A stretch of 64,000 nt of DNA. It comes from Tumebacillus amylolyticus. Its GTDB lineage: Bacteria; Bacillota; Bacilli; Tumebacillales; Tumebacillaceae. Numbering within the stretch: the first letter of the stretch is position 1; the number at the start of each line of letters is the position of its first letter. Both the position numbers and the translations under genes were made by a program. The notes under the pieces were generated by a model that was not told the origin of the DNA, searched no databases, and worked only from the letters and a program-made list of their open reading frames with translations. Positions 55,453 to 63,005 of the stretch are shown here, one piece after another. Location of the stretch: the NCBI RefSeq assembly GCF_016722965.1, contig NZ_JAEQNB010000006.1, positions 310,001 through 374,000 on the forward strand. The letters run 5' to 3'.

Positions 55453-56206
55453 CGTATAACCCTCCCAAGTACGCCGATTGCACCAGTTCGTTGCCCATGA
55501 TCTCCTCCGGCGTGCCATGTGCAAGCAGGCGACCGTTGAACAACACGGCGAGTGAATCGGACAAGTCGAGCACCATGTCGATTTTGTGCTCGATCAGCAA
55601 GATCGTGTGCTCCCCAGACTCTTTGAGCCCGCGAATGACCTCGATGATCGCCGGCACTTCCTCCAGTGACATCCCCGCGGTCGGTTCGTCGAGCAAGAGC
55701 AACTTCGGCTCCAACGCGAGCAGGATGGCGATCTCCAACTTGCGCTTGTCGCCGTGCGAGAGGTTCTTCGCAATCTGCTCAGACTTGCCGCCGAGGTGGA
55801 CTTTTTCCAGCAGGTGCATCGCTTTCTCTTCGTACTGTTTGAATTTCTTGTAGTGCGAGAACAGACGGAAGCTCCCGCCCCCGACTCCTTGGGCCGCGAT
55901 GCGGACGTTCTCCAACACGGTCAAGTTCGGAAACACGTTGGTGATTTGAAACGAGCGCCCGATCCCAAGCCGTGTGCGTTGGTAAACCGGAAGTCCCGTG
56001 ATGTCTCTACCGTGAAAAGCGACCGTGCCCGCTGTCGGTCGCAATTGTCCGGACAACAGGTTAAAAAACGTCGTCTTCCCTGCCCCGTTCGGGCCGATAA
56101 TCGAGGTAAACGTCTGTGGAGTGACGGTGAAATCAACACCGTTCACGGCGACGTGTGCGCCAAACTGAATTGTCAGTCCGCGCGTTTCCAAAATGGGTTG
56201 CGCCAC
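55433..56206 (-). CDS. livG: Liv-type ABC transporter ATPase (LivG)
   Basis: A 257-residue ATPase with Walker A GPNGAGKTTFFNLL, the LivG mark GIGRSFQITNVFPNLTVLENV, signature LSHGDKRKLEIAILLA (LSHG in place of LSGG, usual for LivG) and Walker B LLLLDEPTAGMSLEEV. The GTG start at 56206 has GGAGG upstream. It is 63 bp after the binding-protein gene. Confidence 0.93.
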   Translation of the reverse strand: MAQPILETRGLTIQFGAHVAVNGVDFTVTPQTFTSIIGPNGAGKTTFFNLLSGQLRPTAGTVAFHGRDITGLPVYQRTRLGIGRSFQITNVFPNLTVLENVRIAAQGVGGGSFRLFSHYKKFKQYEEKAMHLLEKVHLGGKSEQIAKNLSHGDKRKLEIAILLALEPKLLLLDEPTAGMSLEEVPAIIEVIRGLKESGEHTILLIEHKIDMVLDLSDSLAVLFNGRLLAHGTPEEIMGNELVQSAYLGGLYDDDVTG

Positions 56207-56269
56207 TGCGCCACCTCCTTAGCAAAAGTGCCCTGCCGACCAACGGCAGGGCTGTTCCTACTTCCAACC

Positions 56270-57505
56270 TTACTTGTTCGTAATCGGCGGAGCGGTCTCT
56301 TCCGGGCTCATCTCTTTGACCAAGGTCGGGACGAGGTAGTCGAAGCCATCCTTTTTCTCCAGCTTGACGATGTACATCGGCTGAATCGCTTGGTGGTCTT
56401 CTTTGCGGAAGGTGTAGTCGCCTTTCGCGCCGTGGACGGTCATGCCTTCCAACGCGGTGATCAGTTTGTCGCTGTCGGTTGAATGCGCTTTCTTGATCCC
56501 TTCCACGATTGCGATCCCGGCGGTGAAACCACCTGCAGTGAAGAGGTCCGGCGGCGTGCCGTTGAAGTCCTTTTTATGGTGCTCGACCAGCCAGTCGTTT
56601 TCTTTGTTTTTCGGGAGGCCGTAGTAGTACGCGGTCATACCTTGCAGCCCTACAGCGCCGTCGCCCATCGCTTTGATCCCCGCGATGTCCGGGATGCCAG
56701 TGGTGACTTTCATTTTCTCCGCCACTTTCAGTTCCGCGATTTGCTTGAACAGAGCGGCACCGCCGGCTCCTGCCCACGAGATCAGCAAAACGTCTGCTTT
56801 GGACTGGATGGCTTTTTGCAGGTACGGGGTGAAGTCTTGGGTGTCTTGCGGTGCGTACTCTTCCTGAGCGATCTTGCCGCCGGATTTCTCAATCGTGCCC
56901 TTCCAAGCCGCGTTGCTCGATTTGCCAAACACGGAGTCCGGTGCCAGAGCGAAGAACGATTTGCCCAGGTTCTCAACCGCGTACTTGCCGCCGGTCAGCG
57001 AGTCTTGCGAAGAGTTGCGGCCGGTGCGGAACACGTACTTGTTGAAGTTCTTGCCGGTGAGGTCGTCGGCTGCAGCCGGATCGATCATGTAGATTTTCTT
57101 GTACTCCTCGGCAAGCGGTTCGATCGCAGACGCGACAGACGAAGAAGCGGAGCCTTGGAGGATGTCGACATTGTCTTCCTCCAGGAGTTTGCGGGCTTTC
57201 TTGATCCCGTCGTCCGGTTTGCCGCCGTCGTCCTCGATCAAGAGTTGCACGTCGCGACCTTCGACTTTGTTCGTGCCGCCGGTTGCATATTCGATGCCCA
57301 GTTTCAGGCCGTTGAGTTCTTGAGTGCCGTAGCCTTCGAGAGCTCCGGACTTCGAGGTGACGACCCCGATCTTGATCGGTTCGGTGCTACCGCCTTTGGA
57401 GTCGGTCGTGGAAGCGGTTTCCTTCGTGTCGCTGCAACCTGCGAGAAGCATCGACAGAGAAACTACGGAGAGGAGACCGGCTTTGGCCCATTTGCTTTTT
57501 TGCAT
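56270..57505 (-). CDS. Liv-type ABC transporter substrate-binding lipoprotein
   Basis: A 411-residue periplasmic-binding-fold lipoprotein of the LivJ/receptor-ligand-binding family. The signal peptide ends in lipobox LLAGC (Cys near 24). Then come IKIGVVTSKSGALEGYGTQELNGLKLGIEYATGG, the 'xxGxxSGxxAxxGxxxxxGxxLAxexxN'-type opening, and LLIEDDGGKPDDGIKKARKLLEEDNVDILQGSASS. The binding cleft residues differ from amino-acid-binding LivJ (no clear alpha-carboxylate Ser/Thr pair visible by eye), so another acid is possible. ATG 57505 has AGGGGG at 7 nt. The gene follows the KAS-III-like gene by 96 bp. Confidence 0.9.
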   Translation of the reverse strand: MQKSKWAKAGLLSVVSLSMLLAGCSDTKETASTTDSKGGSTEPIKIGVVTSKSGALEGYGTQELNGLKLGIEYATGGTNKVEGRDVQLLIEDDGGKPDDGIKKARKLLEEDNVDILQGSASSSVASAIEPLAEEYKKIYMIDPAAADDLTGKNFNKYVFRTGRNSSQDSLTGGKYAVENLGKSFFALAPDSVFGKSSNAAWKGTIEKSGGKIAQEEYAPQDTQDFTPYLQKAIQSKADVLLISWAGAGGAALFKQIAELKVAEKMKVTTGIPDIAGIKAMGDGAVGLQGMTAYYYGLPKNKENDWLVEHHKKDFNGTPPDLFTAGGFTAGIAIVEGIKKAHSTDSDKLITALEGMTVHGAKGDYTFRKEDHQAIQPMYIVKLEKKDGFDYLVPTLVKEMSPEETAPPITNK

Positions 57506-57601
57506 CACATTTCCCCCTATGTATTGTTCTGAATTTTGTCATAAATCTACATCAAAGTCGTTGCACAGGAGTTACAAATGGAGAAGAAGTGAGTTGCAAC
57601 C

Positions 57602-58606
57602 TTAGCCCCAGCGAATGACGCAAGAGTCCCAAGCATACCCGATCCCCGCACTGACGAGGCCGACGAGGTGACCGGGTTGGATGCGCCCGCTTTCCAAACC
57701 GAGCTCGAGGGAGAGAATTTGGTCGATTTGGCCGATGTGCCCGTACTCGGAGAGATAGTAGGATTGCTCGTCTGTCAGCCCGAAGTGCGACAGGACGTGG
57801 TCGTGGGCCGAGCGTTTCATGTGCAGGATCGCGAGGTAGTCGAGATCGTCATTTCCAAACCCGCTCTTCTCCAACGCGCGTTCAATGACGGAGATGAAGT
57901 TCTGCATGGACTTCTGCTCCAAACGCTGCTTCATCCCTTCAGGGTCCATGACGTCGAGATAGTTCAAGCGCTGTTCGATGGCAGAAGCTGAGATCGGGTT
58001 CCGAGTCCCGCCTGCGACGACTGCGACGTCCTCGGAGAAGGACCCGTCGGTGATGATGTGCGACGCAAGCAATTGGTTCTGCTCATGCCCTTTTTTCAAG
58101 ATCACCGCCCCGCCCCCCGCTGCGAGGTTGTACATGAAGCGCGTGCGCGGGTTGCTGTAGTCGATGAAATCGGAGTTGCGGTACCCGCCTGCCAACAGAA
58201 CGGTGTTGATGTCGGGGTCGGCGGTCATCATGTCCTTGGCGACCTTGAGTGCCATGACCATCGTGCCGCAACGCTGTTGCACGTCGAACGCCCATGCGTT
58301 GACAGCGCCGACCTCCTCCTGCAACTTGATCCCCGCGGTCCAAAGCGGGTATTCCTTGTGCTCTTCCCCGATGTAGATCACGAGGTCGATGTCCTTGGGG
58401 TCGATGTTGCCCTTCTCCAACGCTTTCTGCGCGGCCCAGATGCCCATCTGGCAGGTGTGGTCTTCGGGGCCGGGGACCGGTTTGCGGGAGAACCCCATCT
58501 TGGTTTCGATGATCTCCTGCGGAATGCCACTCGCCGCCGAAATCTCTGCGGCGGTCTGAAAGTGCTGCGGTATGTAAACGCCGGTGGAGACGATGCCGAT
58601 CTTCAT
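57602..58606 (-). CDS. 3-oxoacyl-ACP synthase III-family (thiolase-fold) protein
   Basis: A 334-residue KAS-III-like condensing enzyme. The N-terminus MKIGIVSTGVYIP, nucleophile Cys in FDVQQRCGTMVMAL (near 113), His in LAILHMKRSAHD (near 242) and YGHIGQIDQILSLE near 275 align with the Cys-His-Asn triad of FabH. The third position, however, is His, not Asn. Glycine-rich LVSAGIGYAWDSCVIRWG closes the fold. Such relatives include acyl-CoA condensing and deacylating enzymes outside fatty acid synthesis, consistent with its neighbours (acyl-CoA ligase, dehydrogenase, hydratases). ATG 58606 is assumed; an upstream TTG at 58618 is possible. Confidence 0.8.
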   Translation of the reverse strand: MKIGIVSTGVYIPQHFQTAAEISAASGIPQEIIETKMGFSRKPVPGPEDHTCQMGIWAAQKALEKGNIDPKDIDLVIYIGEEHKEYPLWTAGIKLQEEVGAVNAWAFDVQQRCGTMVMALKVAKDMMTADPDINTVLLAGGYRNSDFIDYSNPRTRFMYNLAAGGGAVILKKGHEQNQLLASHIITDGSFSEDVAVVAGGTRNPISASAIEQRLNYLDVMDPEGMKQRLEQKSMQNFISVIERALEKSGFGNDDLDYLAILHMKRSAHDHVLSHFGLTDEQSYYLSEYGHIGQIDQILSLELGLESGRIQPGHLVGLVSAGIGYAWDSCVIRWG

Positions 58607-58725
58607 AGTCTTCAACAAACCCCTTTCTTTCCTTTCAATTTATACGCTCACTCTAGCAAAAAAGGGTTGCACACCGGTTACGCAAAAAAAGCAGCTGTCC
58701 GCCGCGCGGCCAGCTGCTCTTTTTC

Positions 58726-59478
58726 TTAAATCCCGCCGCGCACGTACAGCACTTGCCCGGTGATGAAGCTCGCTTCGTCCGAAACGAGGAACAGGACGGC
58801 GTTGGCGATGTCTTCCGGTTTGCCGGTGCGCCCGAGGAGCGATTGCTTTGCACCGTATTCCTTGAACTGCTCGAAATCCACCCCCATGCGCTCCGCTGTG
58901 GCGCGGGTCATGTCGGTCTCGATGAAGCCCGGTGCGACGGCGTTGACGTTGATGTTGTAGCGGCCGAGTTCGATGGCAAGCGTTTTGGTGAACCCTTGCA
59001 GACCGGCTTTGGCCGTGGCGTAGTTCAGTTGGCCGCGGTTGCCAAGCGCCGAAGTCGACGAGAAGTTGACGATCTTGCCGTACTTCTGCGTGACCATGTG
59101 TTTCTGCGCTTCTTGGGAGCAGATAAACGCCCCTTTGAGGTGGACGTTCATCACCGTATCCCAGTCGTCGTCGCTCATTTTGTGCACCATGTTGTCACGG
59201 ATGACGCCGGCGTTGTTGACGAGGATGTCGAGACGACCGTATGTATCCACGGCTTGTTGCACCATCGCTTGCACGGACGGACGATCGGTGATGTCGCACG
59301 GGAATGCGATGGCTTCAAACCCCGCTTCGCGAATGGCTGCGGCACTCTGTTCCGCAAATTCCGGCGAGATGTCGTTGACGACGACTTTGGCCCCCTCTTG
59401 GGCAAGGCGAAGAGCGGTGGCAGCTCCGATGCCGCGACCTGCTCCGGTGACGATGGCTACTTTTTCGGATACGCGCAT
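58726..59478 (-). CDS. 3-oxoacyl-ACP/CoA reductase (FabG-type SDR)
   Basis: A 250-residue classical SDR with TGAGRGIGAATALRLA, NNAGVIRDNM, catalytic Ser (NFSSTSALGNRGQ) and YATAKAGLQGFTK. The C-terminal LGRTGKPEDIANAVLFLVSDEASFITGQVLYVRGGI is typical of FabG and acetoacetyl-CoA reductases. The start at ATG 59478 follows AAAGGGG. Located between MaoC-type hydratases and the KAS-like gene, it probably interconverts 3-oxoacyl- and 3-hydroxyacyl-CoA in the pathway rather than serving as housekeeping FabG (inference). Confidence 0.85.
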   Translation of the reverse strand: MRVSEKVAIVTGAGRGIGAATALRLAQEGAKVVVNDISPEFAEQSAAAIREAGFEAIAFPCDITDRPSVQAMVQQAVDTYGRLDILVNNAGVIRDNMVHKMSDDDWDTVMNVHLKGAFICSQEAQKHMVTQKYGKIVNFSSTSALGNRGQLNYATAKAGLQGFTKTLAIELGRYNINVNAVAPGFIETDMTRATAERMGVDFEQFKEYGAKQSLLGRTGKPEDIANAVLFLVSDEASFITGQVLYVRGGI

Positions 59479-59495
59479 GAAATGTTGTCCCCTTT

Positions 59496-59906
59496 CTAGA
59501 TCCAAACGATGGCGGTGCCTGAGATGGCTTCGATTCCTTGGTCCGTGACGGCGCGGACGGTCACGGTGAAGCGTGTGCGATCGTTTTCCACAATTCGTTC
59601 TAAAACTTCTCCCGAGCAGCTCACGGTGTCGCCGGGGCGCACCATGCCGGTGAAGCGGACTTTGTATTGTCCGAGTACACCTCCCGAACCGATCCAGTCG
59701 GTCAACATCTGCCCTGCAAACGCCATCGTCAACATCCCGTGCGCGATGACGCCGCCGAGTCCGACCGAATGCGCAAACTCTTCGACGGTGTGGATCGGGT
59801 TGTAATCGCCCGAAGCACCGGAGTACATGACCAGCTGCGTCTTGGTGACGGGGGGCTTGGTCAGCGTGGGCAGAGCGTCGCCCACTTGGTAGTCACGAAG
59901 TTCCAT
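59496..59906 (-). CDS. MaoC-family (R)-hydratase
   Basis: A 136-residue hot-dog-fold hydratase. The MaoC catalytic block reads YSGASGDYNPIHTVEEFAHSVGLGGVIAHGMLTMAFAG, with Asp and His in D-Y-N-P-I-H as in (R)-specific enoyl-CoA hydratases. ATG 59906 with GGGGAGAGG upstream. It lies 20 bp after the second MaoC-like gene, suggesting the two form a heteromeric hydratase, as known for paired MaoC proteins in actinobacterial steroid pathways. Confidence 0.85.
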   Translation of the reverse strand: MELRDYQVGDALPTLTKPPVTKTQLVMYSGASGDYNPIHTVEEFAHSVGLGGVIAHGMLTMAFAGQMLTDWIGSGGVLGQYKVRFTGMVRPGDTVSCSGEVLERIVENDRTRFTVTVRAVTDQGIEAISGTAIVWI

Positions 59907-59926
59907 GTATACCTCTCCCCTCTCCG

Positions 59927-60340
59927 TCAACGGATGATGATCGTCGCGACGTTGTGGTAACACGTTTTGCCATGCTGGTTGACCCCGGTCTGTTCGAGCA
60001 CGAGGAACGTCATCGAGCCGCTCTTGCCGCTACGCTCGTACACATCCTTGACCGTCATGGAACAGGACAGGGTATCGCCCACGTAGATCGGATGAAGCAA
60101 GTTGAACTCCTGTTCACCGTGGATCAGGCCGTCTGTTTTCAAACTAAACCCGTCCAAATCTCCATGATCAAATGTAAAAGAGAACGTCGGCGGCACCGTG
60201 ATGCGGCCCGAAGCATCTCCCGTGCGAAAAATCGGGTTGGGATCGCCGATGGCATCCGCGAATTTGCGGACCGCCCCTTTTTCCACTTCGTTGAGAACGG
60301 CGGACGTGGTTTGCCCGATGATGGATGTCAAGTTTTGCAT
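59927..60340 (-). CDS. MaoC-like dehydratase subunit (FAS1-type hot-dog domain)
   Basis: A 137-residue hot-dog protein of the 'MaoC N-terminal' type: EKGAVRKFADAIGDPNPIFRTGDASGRITVPPTFSFTF and GLIHGEQEFNLLHPIYVGDTLSCSMTVKDVYERSGKSG. The HGEQEF block is usual in the structural subunit, and the D-x-N-P-x-H dyad is changed to DPNPIF, so this subunit is probably non-catalytic and pairs with the neighbouring MaoC protein. ATG with GGAGGGG upstream. Confidence 0.83.
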   Translation of the reverse strand: MQNLTSIIGQTTSAVLNEVEKGAVRKFADAIGDPNPIFRTGDASGRITVPPTFSFTFDHGDLDGFSLKTDGLIHGEQEFNLLHPIYVGDTLSCSMTVKDVYERSGKSGSMTFLVLEQTGVNQHGKTCYHNVATIIIR

Positions 60341-60353
60341 GAACGTCCCCTCC

Positions 60354-62129
60354 TTAGCTCGTGTAGCCGTCTCCTTCGATCAAACGCTCGGCGATCCGGC
60401 GTTTGCGCTCGACGTGGCCTTCCGGATAGAAGCCTGCGAACTGTTGCGGGATCAGCGTGCGGAACTCTCCGACGCGTTCTGCGGTCAGCAATCCGGCCAA
60501 TACTTTGCGCGCCAACATCTCGCATTGCAGGAAAGCATCGTCGAGGAACGCGGCGGTGAGGTCGCGTTTGAGTGCCGATTGTTCCTCGCCTTGCTTTGCC
60601 ATCGCTTGCTCGGTGCGCAGCAGGGCGCTCTCCATCGCATAGAGTTGGATGCCGAGTTCGGACAACTTCATGACGGTCTCCTGTTGCGCTTCCAAGTTTT
60701 CTTGGTGCTCTTCGTACGCAAGGCCGAGCAGCGTGAGGAAAACTCGTCGCACCGCATTGACCATGCCGCGCTCGCGGGCAAGCAGTCCCTCAGCAATCGG
60801 TGCGTCCCCGAACAACTCTGCCGTCGCTCGTTCGATGGCGTCCGGCACCGGGAGGGTGCCTGCGGACGCTTTTTTCATCAGCAGACCCGGCACGAGCAAG
60901 CGGTTGACTTCGTTGGTGCCTTCGTAGACGCGGTTGATGCGCGCATCGCGGTACATCTGCTCGATGCGGTACTCGCGCATGTAGCCGTACCCGCCGTGCA
61001 GTTGCAAGCTCTCATCGACCACCGCTTGCAAGGTTTCCGAGCCGAACACTTTGCAGATGGAGCATTCGATGGCATACTCCATCAGCGCCCCGGCGATCTT
61101 GCGGGTGTCGGTCTCTTCGTACAGGCCGCCGAGGGCGCCTTCGAGCAGGTGCGCCGTGCGGTATTCGAGCGACTCCATCGCATAGATGCGCGCCGCCATG
61201 TCGGCGAGTTTTTCCTGAGTGGCCGGGAAAGAGGCGAGCGTTCGGTTGAACTGCACGCGGCTCTTGGCGTACTTCACCCCTTCTGCAAAAGCCGCTTTGG
61301 CACCTCCGAGTGCCGCCGCGCCGAGATTGAAGCGACCGAGATTCAGCACATTGAAGGCGATGACGTGCCCGCGCCCGACTTCGCCCAGCACGTTCTCGAC
61401 CGGCACGAGGCAGTCTTCGAAAAATACCTGACGCGTGGACGAAGACTTGATCCCCATCTTGTTCTCCTCCGGACCGAGCGAGAGGCCGGGGAAGTTTTTC
61501 TCCACGATGAACGTCGTGAATTTCGTACCGTCCACCTTGGCGTAGACGATGAACGTATCCGCGAATCCCGCGTTGGTGATGAACTGCTTCGTTCCGTTGA
61601 GAAGGTAGTGCGTGCCTTCCTCGTTCAATTTCGCGGTCGTTTTGGCACCGAGGGCGTCAGAACCGGCAGCGGGTTCTGTCAGGCAGTACGCTCCGAGGAA
61701 TTCACCGGAGGCGAGCTTCGGCAGGTATTTCGCTTTTTGCTCCTGAGTTCCGAAGTAGGTGATCGGGAGCGTCGCGATGCCCGTATGGTTGAGGTGCATG
61801 ACGCTGTAACCGCCGATTTGCCCCACTTCCTCGCCGACGATGACTTTGGTCATTTTGTCGAGACCGAGACCTTCGTACGCCTCCGGGACGGAGTGTGCGA
61901 GCAGGCCGAGATCGCCCGCTTTTTTCAAAAGCGAGACGGTGAAGTCCCAGTCTTGGCCTTCTAAACGCTCGTTGTGCGGGAGGACTTCCTTTTGCGCGAA
62001 GTCGCGCGCCAGTCGGCGGATCATCCGATGCTCGTCGGTGCAGTCTTCGGGCGTGAAGATGCCGCCGGAGCGGGTTTCTTCGAGCAGGAACTGCCCGCCG
62101 AGTTTCCGGTGTTGGTGAGTGGTGGTCAT
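60354..62129 (-). CDS. fadE: Acyl-CoA dehydrogenase (FadE-like)
   Basis: A 591-residue FAD enzyme introducing the alpha-beta double bond in acyl-CoA thioesters. The FAD-binding motifs AYCLTEPAAGSDALGAKTTA and FITNAGFADTF, GFxRxLASF-like VQFNRTLASFPATQEKLADMAARIYAME and the catalytic base in YEGTNEVNRLLVPG (Glu) are present. A C-terminal extension of about 180 residues makes it longer than the 380-residue standard type but equal to Bacillus FadE/very-long-chain-type enzymes. ATG with GAGGAG upstream. It is the third gene of the run, between an SDR and the MaoC pair. Confidence 0.92.
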   Translation of the reverse strand: MTTTHQHRKLGGQFLLEETRSGGIFTPEDCTDEHRMIRRLARDFAQKEVLPHNERLEGQDWDFTVSLLKKAGDLGLLAHSVPEAYEGLGLDKMTKVIVGEEVGQIGGYSVMHLNHTGIATLPITYFGTQEQKAKYLPKLASGEFLGAYCLTEPAAGSDALGAKTTAKLNEEGTHYLLNGTKQFITNAGFADTFIVYAKVDGTKFTTFIVEKNFPGLSLGPEENKMGIKSSSTRQVFFEDCLVPVENVLGEVGRGHVIAFNVLNLGRFNLGAAALGGAKAAFAEGVKYAKSRVQFNRTLASFPATQEKLADMAARIYAMESLEYRTAHLLEGALGGLYEETDTRKIAGALMEYAIECSICKVFGSETLQAVVDESLQLHGGYGYMREYRIEQMYRDARINRVYEGTNEVNRLLVPGLLMKKASAGTLPVPDAIERATAELFGDAPIAEGLLARERGMVNAVRRVFLTLLGLAYEEHQENLEAQQETVMKLSELGIQLYAMESALLRTEQAMAKQGEEQSALKRDLTAAFLDDAFLQCEMLARKVLAGLLTAERVGEFRTLIPQQFAGFYPEGHVERKRRIAERLIEGDGYTS

Positions 62130-62171
62130 GAGGATTCTCCTCTCAGTTGCTCAGTTGGGGTTGTGCGTCGC

Positions 62172-62948
62172 TTACATCGCCGAAGAGCCGCCGTCGAGGA
62201 CCAGCACCTGTCCTGTCATGTAGGCTGAGGCGTCGGATGCGAGGTAGACGGCGAGACCTTTGAGGTCGTGGTCGTTACCGAAGCGTTTCATCGGCACGCC
62301 TTCGAGAATTTTTTTTCCGCCGAAACTCAGCAGAGCTTCGGTCATTTTGCTGGGGAAAAAGCCCGGTGCAATCGCGTTGACGGTGACGCCGGAGCGGGCA
62401 AACTTCACGGCGAGATCGCGGGTCATGGCGATCAAGGCCCCCTTGGACGCGTGGTAGCCGACGGCGTGCATGACCGTCGGGTCGGTGCCGAGCAGTCCGG
62501 CGATGGACGCGACGTTTACGATGCGTCCGCTTTTTCGTGCGATCATGCCTTGGGCGAGTGCTTGCGTCATGAGAAACGCGCCGGTGGCGTTGACGTTCAT
62601 CACTTGGTTCCACTTGTCCAGCGGCATGTCAAAAAACTTCGCGCCCCACGAAACGCCGGCGTTGTTGACGAGGATGTCGATCTGGCCGAACAGCTCCAGA
62701 GCTTGGGCTGTCGCTTCCTTGACGCTCTCCGGGTTGGTGACGTCCAGAGCCAGCGCGTGTGCCTCCTGCCCCGTGGCTTCGCGAATTTCGCGGGCAACCT
62801 CTTCGCAGTTCTCGACTTTGCGGGAACAGACGATGACATCCGCCCCTGCTTCTGCCAACGCGTGGGCGATCTGTTCCCCTAAGCCGCGGCCGCCTCCGGT
62901 GACCAAGGCTTTTTTCCCTTTCAGGTTGAAAAGTTCATGTACATGCAT
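62172..62948 (-). CDS. Short-chain dehydrogenase/reductase
   Basis: A 258-residue classical SDR: LVTGGGRGLGEQIAHALAEAG (about 13-33), NNAGVSWGAKFFD, Ser in NVASIAGLLG and YHASKGALIAMTR, ending YMTGQVLVLDGGSSAM. The 'GGGRGLG' start and GVTVNAIAPGFFPSKMTEALL resemble RhlG/gluconate-5-dehydrogenase-like proteins found next to acyl-CoA ligases in Bacilli. ATG 62948 with AAAGGGGG. It probably acts on a 3-hydroxyacyl-CoA or related alcohol in the same pathway; the substrate is uncertain. Confidence 0.83.
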   Translation of the reverse strand: MHVHELFNLKGKKALVTGGGRGLGEQIAHALAEAGADVIVCSRKVENCEEVAREIREATGQEAHALALDVTNPESVKEATAQALELFGQIDILVNNAGVSWGAKFFDMPLDKWNQVMNVNATGAFLMTQALAQGMIARKSGRIVNVASIAGLLGTDPTVMHAVGYHASKGALIAMTRDLAVKFARSGVTVNAIAPGFFPSKMTEALLSFGGKKILEGVPMKRFGNDHDLKGLAVYLASDASAYMTGQVLVLDGGSSAM

Positions 62949-63005
62949 GTGCCGTGCCCCCTTTCCTTCCAAACGGTCGTTTGAGTGTTGGGAAAAAGCC
63001 GGTTG

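Noticed and set aside
60198-61964. Long plus-strand open frame opposite the acyl-CoA dehydrogenase
   Set aside because: Antisense shadow in high-GC coding DNA; no domain or ribosome site.
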